A DNA stretch of 45,550 bases from Brevundimonas sp. GTDB taxonomy: Bacteria > Pseudomonadota > Alphaproteobacteria > Caulobacterales > Caulobacteraceae. The DNA is taken from NCBI GenBank assembly GCA_004296955.1, contig SCVB01000080.1, forward strand, positions 1-45,550, written 5' to 3'. The translations under genes were made by a program, and so were the position numbers. Within the stretch, counting starts at the first letter, position 1. The number at the start of each line of letters is the position of its first letter. The notes beneath the pieces are model-generated. The model did no database searches and was not told where the DNA came from. It worked only from the letters and a program-made list of their open reading frames with translations. Positions 31,031-39,421 of this stretch are shown here, piece after piece.

Positions 31031-32506
31031 ATGGGGATGACACGACGGGCGGCGGGGATGGTCGCGGCCCTCGCGCTGGCTTTTCTGCCGGCCGCCGCGT
31101 CCGGCCAGACGCCGGGCGCCCCTGCCATATTGTCCGCCGAGGAGGCGCGGACCGAGCTGGACGCCCTCTACGCCGGGCTGGAGCAGGCTCACTTCGACCT
31201 GTTCGCCCATCGGTCGCGCGCAGACTACGACCAGCTGCACACGCGCATGCGGGCTGCGATCGACGGTCCGATGACGCGCCAGGCCGCGGCGATCCTGTTC
31301 CAGCAGTTCGCGGCCTACGGTCGGGTCGGCCATGCGCGCGTGGATGCACCGATCCAGGGCCTTCTCGCCCATATCCAGTCCGGTGGTCGAATTCTGCCGG
31401 TGTTCATCCGGGTTGACGACGGGCGGGTGATGCTGACGGCGACGGCGGATGCTGAAGGGCGGTTCCCGGCGGGAACGGAGGTGCTGGCGTTGAACGGCGA
31501 ACCGGCCGCGGACTGGCTGGAGCGGCTGGGAAGGTGGGTGTCCGCCGAGCGCCCCTACATGAGTCACGCCCAGATGGAGGAGTCCTTCCCCGTATTGTTG
31601 TGGTTCGCCCTGCCGGATGCGGACGGGATCGAGATCACGGGACGACGCGCTGACGGCGCGACGATCGAAGGCCGGGTGGCGGCCGTGACGATGCCGGAAC
31701 TCGGAGTCCTGAGAGAGACCTGGCCCACGCCGTCGCCCCAGGTCGACTTTTCGGCCCGCGAGTTCCGGCTTCTGGGCGACGGAATCGCCTACCTTCGTCC
31801 CGGTCCCTTCCAGGATGTGGAGGGCGCATCCGGGGACGAAACCTTCACCGCCTTCGTGGATGATGCGTTCGAGCGAGCAATCGCGTCCGGAACGACGGAC
31901 CTGATCCTTGACCTTCGCAACAACCCGGGCGGAGACAACAGCTTCAGCGACCCGATGGTCGCCTGGTTCGCGGACGCGCCCTTCCGTTTCGCCTCGAGCT
32001 TCACTCTGCGAGCCAGTCCCCAGGCGAAGGCCTGGTATCAGGGCCACGGCGGCGAGGCGGCCGGCGGAATTCTGGGCCGACTGGCGGCGGCCGAGGCGGT
32101 GCAGCCGAACGGAGCCCGGTATCCCTTCGAACTGGAGATGAATGCGCCGCGCTCCGGGCCGCGCTTCCACGGCAAGGTCCATGTGCTGGTGAACCGCCAC
32201 TCCTATTCCAACGCCGCGTCCGTGGCCGCGTTGATCCAGGACTACGACTTCGGCGAGATATGGGGAGAGGAGACCGCGGACGTCCCGACGACCTTTGCCT
32301 CGGTGATGGCTTTCGACCTTCCCGTGACCGGCTTCACCGTGACCTTTCCGAAGAGCCGGATCGTCCGGCCGAGCGGGGACGAACGCCTGGTCGGCGTGGT
32401 TCCCGACCGGCCGCTGCCTCGCGAGCCAATCGGCGTCGCCGAGGACGTGGTGCTGGCGCAGGCCCTGCAGTCGATCCGTTCGACGCGCCCTCGCCCTGCA
32501 GGTTGA
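31031..32506 (+). CDS. S41 family serine peptidase (tail-specific protease type), secreted
   Basis: A 491-residue protein with a signal peptide (TRRAAGMVAALALAFLPAAA then SGQ). A domain around residues 25-250 is followed by the S41 catalytic domain: ATSG-type strand TTDLILDLRNNPGGDNSFSD, GKVHVLVNRHSYSNAAS with the likely nucleophile serine, IWGEETADVPTTFA and a C-terminal PKSRIVRPSGDERLVGVVPD. The family cuts unfolded or C-terminal tags in the periplasm. The catalytic lysine is not assigned. Start at 31031; 31037 is also possible. No clear PDZ domain is seen. Confidence 0.9.
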   Translation: MGMTRRAAGMVAALALAFLPAAASGQTPGAPAILSAEEARTELDALYAGLEQAHFDLFAHRSRADYDQLHTRMRAAIDGPMTRQAAAILFQQFAAYGRVGHARVDAPIQGLLAHIQSGGRILPVFIRVDDGRVMLTATADAEGRFPAGTEVLALNGEPAADWLERLGRWVSAERPYMSHAQMEESFPVLLWFALPDADGIEITGRRADGATIEGRVAAVTMPELGVLRETWPTPSPQVDFSAREFRLLGDGIAYLRPGPFQDVEGASGDETFTAFVDDAFERAIASGTTDLILDLRNNPGGDNSFSDPMVAWFADAPFRFASSFTLRASPQAKAWYQGHGGEAAGGILGRLAAAEAVQPNGARYPFELEMNAPRSGPRFHGKVHVLVNRHSYSNAASVAALIQDYDFGEIWGEETADVPTTFASVMAFDLPVTGFTVTFPKSRIVRPSGDERLVGVVPDRPLPREPIGVAEDVVLAQALQSIRSTRPRPAG

Positions 32507-32509
32507 GCC

Positions 32510-32932
32510 TCAGCGAACCTCGCGCGCCCGCTTCCACAGCACGGTGGCGGTCATGGCGATCAGGATCAGATTGGTCACGGCCGGGCCGACATCCAGGCCC
32601 GTCGCATGAATCGCCAGCATCACCACTTCCAGCGCCAGCAGGCCGCTCGCGGCCATGACCAGCAGCGGCCGGCCGTGCTTCCACGAGACCAGCGGGGCCA
32701 GCATCAGCACGGCGAGGATGATCTCGGCGACGCCGAGGCCGCGGACCATGTTCGGCGCCACCAGGGCCGGCCAGCGCATCAGTTCCACCAGGTTGGCCAG
32801 CGGCTCGCTGAGCTTGGCGTACCCCGCCGCGATGAAGAACATCGCGATCCAGCCCTGAAGCGTCCAGAGGGTCAGGTTGCGATAGCTCTGGTTCAGGCGG
32901 ACGCGGGCGGGGGTGAGGGTCTGGGTCGACAT
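32510..32932 (-). CDS. DoxX-like membrane protein
   Basis: A 140-residue protein with four hydrophobic helices: LQGWIAMFFIAAGYAKLSEP, GLGVAEIILAVLMLAPLVSW, LLVMAASGLLALEVVMLAI and AVTNLILIAMTATVLWK. The layout and the AGYAKL and GxxEI segments fit the DoxX-like family. Roles proposed for relatives vary (oxidative stress, thiosulphate metabolism). It is convergent with the S41 gene, with three bases between stops. The upstream side is a 310-base region without a gene. Confidence 0.85.
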   Translation of the reverse strand: MSTQTLTPARVRLNQSYRNLTLWTLQGWIAMFFIAAGYAKLSEPLANLVELMRWPALVAPNMVRGLGVAEIILAVLMLAPLVSWKHGRPLLVMAASGLLALEVVMLAIHATGLDVGPAVTNLILIAMTATVLWKRAREVR

Positions 32933-33242
32933 TTTCGGCACGCCGGGGAGGGCGCTCTCTTGATTTGCAACAGTAGCTATGTCGGATCGCACGAGCCGTC
33001 CCGCAAGGGTGCGAAGCGTGATCGTAACCATCCGTGACCGCCTTCTGCGAGAGCTACGGGGCCGAAGCGTGGCCGTATGCATAATTCTCTGTAATGCGAG
33101 CGGCGTTGAAGGCGGGTTAAGGCCAAGCTTCGGGACTCCGGCGGGCGGACTGGGGTTCGGCATCGGGACGGCTTCCTGGACAGGACGAGGCCGGTTGCGA
33201 CCGGCAGGCCCCGTCTACCGGCGCCCTGCCGCCACCCTGCTG
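32933..33242. other. 310-base intergenic region without a recognised gene
   Basis: Between the DoxX-like gene and the selO stop. I see no convincing coding frame. It holds an AT-richer patch near 33079-33095 with CATAAT (33080-33085), close to a -10 element on the plus strand but with no good -35, and the GCCGGT/ACCGGC hairpin (33190-33205). The DoxX-like promoter must lie here, but I cannot place it. An unannotated small transcript is possible but not supported. Confidence 0.5.
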
Positions 33243-34658
33243 TCAGCAGCCCGACAGGCCCCAGGCCTCGCCGGCCTCGCGCAGGCGGCCGAGCTTGGCC
33301 TCCAGCACGCCCCAGTCGTCGTCGCTCCCGATCGCCGCCCAGATCGCCTCGACCTCGTCGATCAGCATTTCCTCGGGTTCGGCGCCGGCGAAGAAGGGGT
33401 GCTCCAGCCGTTCCGGCTGATCCGGCGCATGTTCGAACAGGGCGAAGCGGAAGGCGTCGAACGTCTCGCCCTGGTACAGCTTGCCCCGCGGCCCGCCCAG
33501 CGCCCGCGCGGACGAGGCGAAGCCCCCGAACCAGTCGAAGAACAGCGGCTCCCAGCGCAGCGCCTCGCCGCCCTCGCGCAGCAGCGCAAGGGTCGTGTCC
33601 AGCATTCGCTGGTCGGCGGCCTCGCCCAGGCTCTGCACCCCCAGCCGGGCCAGGACGGCGGCGCGCAGTTCGCGGATATAGGCCGGGCCGAAACCATTCA
33701 GCGCCTCGGTCAGGGGCCCCGCCTCCGCCACCGTCTTCAACGCCCCGCCCAGCTGGGTCAGGGCCCAGAACACCGCCTCGGGCTGGCGCGCGAAGGCGTA
33801 CAGGCCGGTCTGGTCGAAATAGGCGGCGGTGAAGCCCGGCTCGTAGTGCGGCAGGAACCGCCACGGGCCGTAGTCGAAGCTCTCGCCCGTGACGTTCAGA
33901 TTGTCGGTGTTCAGCACCCCGTGGACGAAGCCCGCCGCGATCCACCGCGCCGTCAGCCGCGCCGAGGCTTCGACGACCGCGCGCAGGAAGCCGGGAACGT
34001 CGCCCGCCGCGACATCGGGATGATAGGCGGCCCGCGCATGTTCGATCAGCGCCTCCACCATATCGGCCCGCCCCAGATACGCCGCCCGCTGGAAGGTGCC
34101 GAAACGGATGTGGCTGTGCGACAGCCGCACCAGCACCGCCGACCGCGTCGGCGACGGTTCGTCGCCGCGCTCCAGGGCCTCGCCGGTCTCGATCAGCGAG
34201 AAGGCCCGGCTGGTCGGAACCCCCAGCGTCTCCAGCATGGCGGCGGCCAGCACCTCGCGCACGCCGCCCTTCAGCGTCAGCCGCCCGTCCCCGGCCCGCG
34301 ACCACGGCGTCTGCCCCGACCCCTTGGTCCCCAGGTCCAGCAAGCGTCCGCGGTCGTCCCGCATCTGCGCGGCCAGAAAGCCGCGTCCGTCGCCGAGGTC
34401 GGGGTTGTAGGTGCGGAATTGATGCCCGTGATAGCGCATGGCGACGGGCCCCGGCTGGCCGGGCAGGGGCTGGAACCGCCCGAAATGGGCGATCCATTCT
34501 GCGTCCGTCAGGGTCTCCAGGCCCACGCTCCGGGCGGCCCGGTCATTGCGAAACCGCAGGATCGTCTGCGGAAAGTCCGCCGGTCCGACGGCGTCGCCGT
34601 AATCGGCCCCCAGGTCGAAGAAGCGCGGCTCGGGGCGGTAGGCGGGGGAAGGGGGCAT
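33243..34658 (-). CDS. selO: Protein adenylyltransferase SelO (YdiU/UPF0061)
   Basis: Pseudokinase-fold enzyme that AMPylates Ser, Thr or Tyr residues of proteins, linked to redox stress. It has 471 residues, starting MPPSPAYRPEPRFFDLGADY. Family blocks are VAMRYHGHQFRTYNPDLGDG, DLGTKGSGQTPWSRAGDGRL, LIETGEAL, SHIRFGTFQ, GFVHGVLNTDNLNVTGES with the catalytic Asp and FDYGPWRFLP with the metal-binding residue. It ends LSGC, keeping the C-terminal cysteine typical of the family (selenocysteine in animals), here as the last residue. The upstream frame extension was excluded as it lacks family similarity. Confidence 0.97.
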   Translation of the reverse strand: MPPSPAYRPEPRFFDLGADYGDAVGPADFPQTILRFRNDRAARSVGLETLTDAEWIAHFGRFQPLPGQPGPVAMRYHGHQFRTYNPDLGDGRGFLAAQMRDDRGRLLDLGTKGSGQTPWSRAGDGRLTLKGGVREVLAAAMLETLGVPTSRAFSLIETGEALERGDEPSPTRSAVLVRLSHSHIRFGTFQRAAYLGRADMVEALIEHARAAYHPDVAAGDVPGFLRAVVEASARLTARWIAAGFVHGVLNTDNLNVTGESFDYGPWRFLPHYEPGFTAAYFDQTGLYAFARQPEAVFWALTQLGGALKTVAEAGPLTEALNGFGPAYIRELRAAVLARLGVQSLGEAADQRMLDTTLALLREGGEALRWEPLFFDWFGGFASSARALGGPRGKLYQGETFDAFRFALFEHAPDQPERLEHPFFAGAEPEEMLIDEVEAIWAAIGSDDDWGVLEAKLGRLREAGEAWGLSGC

Positions 34659-34707
34659 CCCCGGCAGATGCGGTCCCCGGTCGCGCGATGCAACCGCCTG
34701 GCTGCGG

Positions 34708-34735
34708 TTGAACCGTCTGACCCTTCGCGTATTGT
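34708..34735 (+). promoter_or_regulatory. Candidate promoter of nhaA
   Basis: TTGAAC (34708-34713) and TATTGT (34730-34735) are 16 bases apart. The predicted transcript would have a leader of about 120 bases ahead of the GTG start, including the hairpin at 34806-34829. Confidence 0.4.
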
Positions 34736-34805
34736 GGTGCGCAGAGATCAGGCCGGAGATTCCGGTCAGGCTGGCGCGGTCGCGAAAGCGGCGTGAACCC
34801 GGTCC

Positions 34806-34829
34806 GGCGCCCGTCGATAACCGGGCGCC
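34806..34829 (+). promoter_or_regulatory. Perfect hairpin in the nhaA leader
   Basis: GGCGCCCG (34806-34813) and CGGGCGCC (34822-34829) pair perfectly around TCGATAAC. The hairpin lies 34 bases before the GTG start, upstream of the GGAGG ribosome-binding site. With no T run after it, it is more likely a regulatory or mRNA-stabilising structure than a terminator. Confidence 0.45.
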
Positions 34830-34863
34830 ACGACAGACCCTTCCATAGTTCCGGAGGCCCGCC

Positions 34864-36078
34864 GTGGCGCGCAAAATTACGCTCGATTTCCTCAAGACCG
34901 AGGCGGCCTCCGGGGTCGTGCTGGGTCTGGCGGCCCTGGCGGCCCTGATCGTGGCCAACTCGCCGCTGTCCGGGACCTATTTCGCCTGGCTGAAGAGCGA
35001 GCATGTGCTCCAGGTCGGCCCGCTGATGCTCCAGCTGACGATTTCCGAATGGATCAAGGAAGGCCTGATGGCCGTCTTCTTCCTCGTGGTCGGGCTGGAG
35101 ATCAAATACGAGATCCTGAAGGGCGAGCTCAGCGATCCGCGCAAGCTGGCCACGCCGGTGCTGGCCGCGGCGGGCGGCATGATCGCCCCGGCCCTCGTCT
35201 ATCTCGCCGTGACCGGATCGCTGGGCGGACGGCTCGGGGGCTGGCCCGTCCCGCTGGCGACCGACATCGCCTTCGCCCTCGCCGTATTCGCCGTGGCGGC
35301 CCGCGGCCTTCCGTCCTCGCTCCGCGTCTTCCTGCTGACCCTGGCCATCGTCGACGATCTCGGCGCCATCGCCCTGATCGCCGTTCTGTTCTCCAGCAGC
35401 GTGCAGTGGATTCCCGTGCTCTGGATCGCAGCCATGCTGGCGCTCGGCGCCCTCTTCACCTCCCGTCGCAGGGTGGCGGCGCCCTTCTGGGTGCTGGGCT
35501 TCGGCATGGTCTGGTACCTGACCGTCCTTTCGGGCCTGTCCACCTCCCTGACCGCCGTGGCCTTCGCCATGATCGTGCCCGTGGTCGACCGCCACGACGA
35601 CGGCCAGAGCCCGCTCAAGGAGGCGATGCACGACCTGCACCCCTGGGTCGCCTATCTGGTCCTGCCGCTGTTCGCCTTCGCCAAGGCCGGGGTCTCGTTC
35701 GCCGGCCTGTCGCTCGAACAGGCCTTCGCCCCGCTGGTGCTGGGGATCGCCATGGGCCTGTTCCTCGGCAAACAGGTCGGCGTCTTCGGCATGGCCTGGC
35801 TGGCGACGGCCCTCAAGCTCGGCCGCCGACCCACCCGCGCGACCTGGGCCGAGCTGTACGGCGTCAGCCTGCTGTGCGGCGTCGGCTTCACCATGAGCCT
35901 GTTCATCGGCGCCCTGGCCTTCCCGGGCGCCATCGACTCTCCGGAACAGGTCGAGGTCAAGTTGGGCGTGCTTGCCGGATCCTTCCTCTCCGCCGCGACG
36001 GGCGCCGCAGTTCTTGTGGCCGCCGGCCGGCGGCGCAAAAAATTGTCCCCGAAGACTGCGGATACTCACGCGGGCTAG
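34864..36078 (+). CDS. nhaA: Na+/H+ antiporter NhaA
   Basis: Inner-membrane electrogenic antiporter that exports Na+ or Li+ in exchange for protons and controls cytoplasmic pH. The 404-residue protein has about 12 helices. Key features are MAVFFLVVGLEIKYEIL, PLATDIAFALAVF, the ion-binding Asp pair in LAIVDDLGAIALIA, the lysine in LFLGKQVGVFG and LLCGVGFTMSLFIGALAF. The start is GTG (MARKITLDF) with GGAGG about seven bases upstream. A perfect 8-bp hairpin lies in the leader. The gene is divergent from selO. Confidence 0.97.
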   Translation: MARKITLDFLKTEAASGVVLGLAALAALIVANSPLSGTYFAWLKSEHVLQVGPLMLQLTISEWIKEGLMAVFFLVVGLEIKYEILKGELSDPRKLATPVLAAAGGMIAPALVYLAVTGSLGGRLGGWPVPLATDIAFALAVFAVAARGLPSSLRVFLLTLAIVDDLGAIALIAVLFSSSVQWIPVLWIAAMLALGALFTSRRRVAAPFWVLGFGMVWYLTVLSGLSTSLTAVAFAMIVPVVDRHDDGQSPLKEAMHDLHPWVAYLVLPLFAFAKAGVSFAGLSLEQAFAPLVLGIAMGLFLGKQVGVFGMAWLATALKLGRRPTRATWAELYGVSLLCGVGFTMSLFIGALAFPGAIDSPEQVEVKLGVLAGSFLSAATGAAVLVAAGRRRKKLSPKTADTHAG

Positions 36079-36306
36079 GCGAATATTGACCTAACGTCAT
36101 CGGTTTCTGTCGCTTTTGCGTCACAGTCAGCCTTCCCCCATGGCGGAAATGGGGCGCCGGAGGGTCCGACTCCTTGTCGCTGAGTCCAGCTTGGATTACG
36201 CCGGAGACTGGACTTACCGCGCTCCACAGAAGGGTGCGGTCCAGGGATCAGGAAACGCTGCGGTCGCCGTCCTTGACGGGGGCCCGGCCCATGTCGGGGA
36301 GCCACC

Positions 36307-38907
36307 ATGCGCCTTACCAACCTTCTTCGCACCACAGTGTCGGCCGCCGTGGTCGGGGCCTGCGCCTTCGGCTTCGCCGGCGTCGCCTCGGCCCAGGACG
36401 GGGGCCAGGACGGTCCGCAGACGATCGACGACATCATCGTCACCGCCCAGAAGCGCGAGCAGAACCTGCAGGACGTGCCGATCGTGGTCACCAGCCTGTC
36501 GCAGGAGACGCTGCAGAACGCCGGCGTCCGCGACATCAAGGACCTGCAGATCCTGACCCCCGGCATGACGGTCACCTCGACCTCGTCGGAAGCCTCGACC
36601 ACCGCCCGTATCCGCGGCGTCGGCACGGTCGGCGACAACCCCGGCCTGGAAAGCTCGGTCGGCGTGGTCATCGACGGCGTCTACCGCTCGCGCAACTCGG
36701 TCGGCTTCGGCGACCTGGGCGAACTGGCCCGCATCGAGGTCCTGAAGGGCCCGCAGGGCACGCTGTTCGGCAAGAACACCTCGGCCGGCGTCATCAACAT
36801 CATCACCGAGGCGCCGTCCTTCACCCCGGGCTTCAACGGCGAAGTCACCATGGGCAACTACGGCGCCTGGGGAATCTCCGGCTCGGTGACCGGCCCGATC
36901 AACGACCAGGTGGCCTTCCGTCTGTACGCGGGCAACCGCGAGCGCGACGGGTTCATGAACATCGACACCGGTGACGGCCCGCGTCAGGAAACCGACGACA
37001 ACAACGTCGAGTTCGCCACGCTCCGCGGCCAGCTGCTGATCCTGCCGAACGACAACGCCTCCATCAAGCTGATCGCCGACTACAGCACCCGCGACGAATA
37101 CTGCTGCGTCGGCACCCAGATCCGCACCGGTCCGACCTATCCCTTCGTCGACCTGCTCTCGAACGGCACGGGCCAGCGCCCGCCGGCCGCCGGCTTCGGC
37201 CCGCTGCCCTTCTCGCGCACCGGCTACGCCAACCGTTCGACCGGCCAGAGCGTCGAGGACATGGGACTGTCGGCCGAGGCCAACATCGACATCACCTCGA
37301 TGAACGCCACCCTGACCTCGGTCACCTCGTGGCGTAACTGGTCGTCCGAGCTCGGCCAGGACATCGACTACACCGGCGCCGACATCGCCTACCGTGTCCA
37401 GGACGGCGACTACGGCTTCTCGGTCGAAAACCTGACCCAGGAATTCCGCCTCGCCGGCGCCAACGACACGCTTGACTGGCTGTTCGGCGTCTTCGCCACC
37501 AAGGAAGACATCAACCGCACCGACAGCTGGTATTTCGGCTCAGACTACACGCCCTTCCTGTCCTTCCTGCTCAGCGCCCGTCTGAACGCCGCCAACCCGG
37601 CCCTGCCGATCAGCCCGAACACCATCGGCTGCTACACCGTCGCGGGCCAGACCCCCGTCGGCTTCGGCACCTGCCTCGGCACCGGCGGCGCTGTCGGCGG
37701 CGGCGGCCCCGGCTTCACCGTCGGCCAGGGCTTCGAGGACACCTATGACCAGGGATCGACCTCGTTCGCCCTGTTCACCAACAACACCTGGCATGTCACG
37801 GACGCCTTCGACATCACCCTCGGCCTCCGTTACACGATGGACGAGAAGAGCCTCGACGGTCTGCAGCGCAACACCAACGGCAACGGCGGCGCCTGCGCCG
37901 CCGCCCTGGGCAACGCCGGCGCCATCGGCGCCGTCCTCGGCGCCGCCACCCCGACCATCCTGGGCAATTTCTGCCTTCCCTGGTCGAACGCCGCCTACGC
38001 CAACCGCACCGTCACCGAGGACTTTGACGACGGCGAGCTGAGCGGAACGATCAAGGCGGCCTTCCGCCTGAACCCGTCGATCCTGACCTATGTGTCGTAC
38101 GCCCGCGGCTACAAGAGCTTCGGCTACAACCTGGACCGCGTGCAGACGGGCATCACGCCCAACGCCTCGCTGTTCTTCCCGTCGGAAGTGGTCGACAGCT
38201 ACGAAGCCGGCGTGAAGATGACGCTGCTCGACCGCAGCCTGCTGCTGAACGCCACCTATTTCGACCAGACGTTCGAGAACTTCCAGCTCAACACCTTCCT
38301 CGGCACCGCCTTCGTGGTGGAGTCGATCCCCGAGCTGACCTCGCGCGGCGTCGACGCCGACATGCTGTGGTTCACCCCGATCGAGGGCCTGAGCTTCCAG
38401 GGCGGCGTCACCTACACCGACGCCCAGTACGGGAACTTCACCGCGGCTGACCTGTCCAGCCCCGGCAACTTCCCGCAGCTCTCGCTGCTGCCGGGCGCCC
38501 GCGCCTCGTTCGCGCCGGAATGGTCGGCCACCGGCTCGGTCAACTTCGACCGCGACATCGGGGCGGGCCTGCGCGCCGGCTTCAGCCTCGCGGCCAAATA
38601 TATGGACGACTACAACACCGGTTCCGACCTGCTCCCCTACAAGCAGCAGGAGGCCTTCACGACCCTGAACGGCCGCATCGTGATCGGCTCCCAGGACGAG
38701 CGCTGGACCTTCGAGGTCTGGGGCCAGAACCTGACCGACGAGGAATACATCCAGGTCGCCTACAACGCCCCGCTGCAAGGCGGCGCCTTCCAGACGACCG
38801 TCCAGCCGAACGGCACCTACTACAACCCGGCCCTGGACACCCAGACCTACGACGCCTTCCTCGGCCAGCCGCGCACCTACGGCGCGACCCTGCGCATCAA
38901 ATACTAG
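36307..38907 (+). CDS. TonB-dependent outer-membrane receptor
   Basis: An 866-residue outer-membrane receptor for uptake of a large substrate driven by TonB-ExbBD. A signal peptide (about 1-29, cleaved after ASA) is followed by the TonB-box-like DDIIVTAQKREQNLQDVP and a plug domain with VVIDGVYRSRNSVGFGDLGE and EVLKGPQGTLFGKNTSAGVI. A long beta barrel ends in TYGATLRIKY, with the terminal aromatic residue required for barrel insertion. Unusual cysteine-containing loops are DEYCCVGTQ, GCYTVAGQTPVGFGTCLG and GGACAAALGN. The ligand is unknown. GGGGAG precedes the ATG; a strong terminator follows. Confidence 0.94.
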   Translation: MRLTNLLRTTVSAAVVGACAFGFAGVASAQDGGQDGPQTIDDIIVTAQKREQNLQDVPIVVTSLSQETLQNAGVRDIKDLQILTPGMTVTSTSSEASTTARIRGVGTVGDNPGLESSVGVVIDGVYRSRNSVGFGDLGELARIEVLKGPQGTLFGKNTSAGVINIITEAPSFTPGFNGEVTMGNYGAWGISGSVTGPINDQVAFRLYAGNRERDGFMNIDTGDGPRQETDDNNVEFATLRGQLLILPNDNASIKLIADYSTRDEYCCVGTQIRTGPTYPFVDLLSNGTGQRPPAAGFGPLPFSRTGYANRSTGQSVEDMGLSAEANIDITSMNATLTSVTSWRNWSSELGQDIDYTGADIAYRVQDGDYGFSVENLTQEFRLAGANDTLDWLFGVFATKEDINRTDSWYFGSDYTPFLSFLLSARLNAANPALPISPNTIGCYTVAGQTPVGFGTCLGTGGAVGGGGPGFTVGQGFEDTYDQGSTSFALFTNNTWHVTDAFDITLGLRYTMDEKSLDGLQRNTNGNGGACAAALGNAGAIGAVLGAATPTILGNFCLPWSNAAYANRTVTEDFDDGELSGTIKAAFRLNPSILTYVSYARGYKSFGYNLDRVQTGITPNASLFFPSEVVDSYEAGVKMTLLDRSLLLNATYFDQTFENFQLNTFLGTAFVVESIPELTSRGVDADMLWFTPIEGLSFQGGVTYTDAQYGNFTAADLSSPGNFPQLSLLPGARASFAPEWSATGSVNFDRDIGAGLRAGFSLAAKYMDDYNTGSDLLPYKQQEAFTTLNGRIVIGSQDERWTFEVWGQNLTDEEYIQVAYNAPLQGGAFQTTVQPNGTYYNPALDTQTYDAFLGQPRTYGATLRIKY

Positions 38908-38932
38908 ACCCCGTCGCAAGACGGAGATCAGG

Positions 38933-38965
38933 CCGGCCGGGGGAAACCCCGGCCGGTTTTGTTTT
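38933..38965 (+). terminator. Rho-independent terminator of the TonB receptor gene
   Basis: CCGGCCGGGG (38933-38942) pairs perfectly with CCCCGGCCGG (38947-38956) around a GAAA tetraloop, followed by TTTTGTTTTG. It begins 26 bases after the receptor stop codon. Confidence 0.93.
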
Positions 38966-39019
38966 GGGCGGACGGTCCCTCAGGGCCATCGCGTGTGGGG
39001 GCTCAGCGGATGTTGAACA

Positions 39020-39331
39020 TCAGGCGGCGCGATCCTCACGCCAGACGACCTGATTGCCCCAGTACCGGATCAGCGGCGGGGCATCGCTGAAGCGAAGCTC
39101 GAACCAATACTGGTCGTTCCACAGCGGCTCGCTTCCGCTGGTCATGCCGCCCGGCACAACCGCCCCGCTGGCTTCCTGGTCGGCGTCCACGACCCGCCAG
39201 TGCATCGCGACGCCGCCGATGGATACGTCAACCCTGCCGTCCCACTTGTCAGTCGGCTGGAACCGGATCGTGTAAGGTCCCTCAGGCCCCGTGAAGACAA
39301 GGCTGAAAGCCGCTGGAACGGTCGTCCTCAT
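39020..39331 (-). CDS. Small hypothetical protein
   Basis: A 103-residue frame from ATG 39331 (MRTTVPAAFSLVFTGPEGPY). It is rich in aromatic residues and looks strand-like: TIRFQPTDKWDGRVDVSIGG, VAMHWRVVDADQEA, WNDQYWFELRF, IRYWGNQVVW. No signal peptide or membrane helix is evident, and no family is recognised. The frame extends to a TTG at 39376, but that part looks non-coding. Codon use resembles the neighbours, which supports a real gene. It lies between the TonB receptor terminator and the RND pump gene and faces left. Confidence 0.6.
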   Translation of the reverse strand: MRTTVPAAFSLVFTGPEGPYTIRFQPTDKWDGRVDVSIGGVAMHWRVVDADQEASGAVVPGGMTSGSEPLWNDQYWFELRFSDAPPLIRYWGNQVVWREDRAA

Positions 39332-39421
39332 CAAGCCAGTCTGAGGCGGGCGGCGAACGTCCGCAACGGCTCGCAAACGGCCGATGACGGCCGCCGCTTC
39401 CCGCCCTCTCCGGCCGCCCGC

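Noticed and set aside
33238-33250. TGA directly after the C-terminal cysteine of selO as a possible selenocysteine codon
   Set aside because: Family selenocysteine sits where the Cys already is, and read-through sequence has no family similarity. I see no bacterial SECIS-like hairpin just after it, so TGA is the stop.
32979-34796. A 605-codon plus-strand frame through the gap and opposite selO
   Set aside because: It lies mostly antisense to selO with an Arg/Pro/Gln-rich translation, and it has no clear ribosome-binding site.
36116-36306. A small gene in the TonB receptor upstream region
   Set aside because: The available frames run into the receptor gene in the wrong phase and have no ribosome-binding site or protein-like sequence; I see only a weak 7-bp inverted repeat (36183-36189, 36208-36214).
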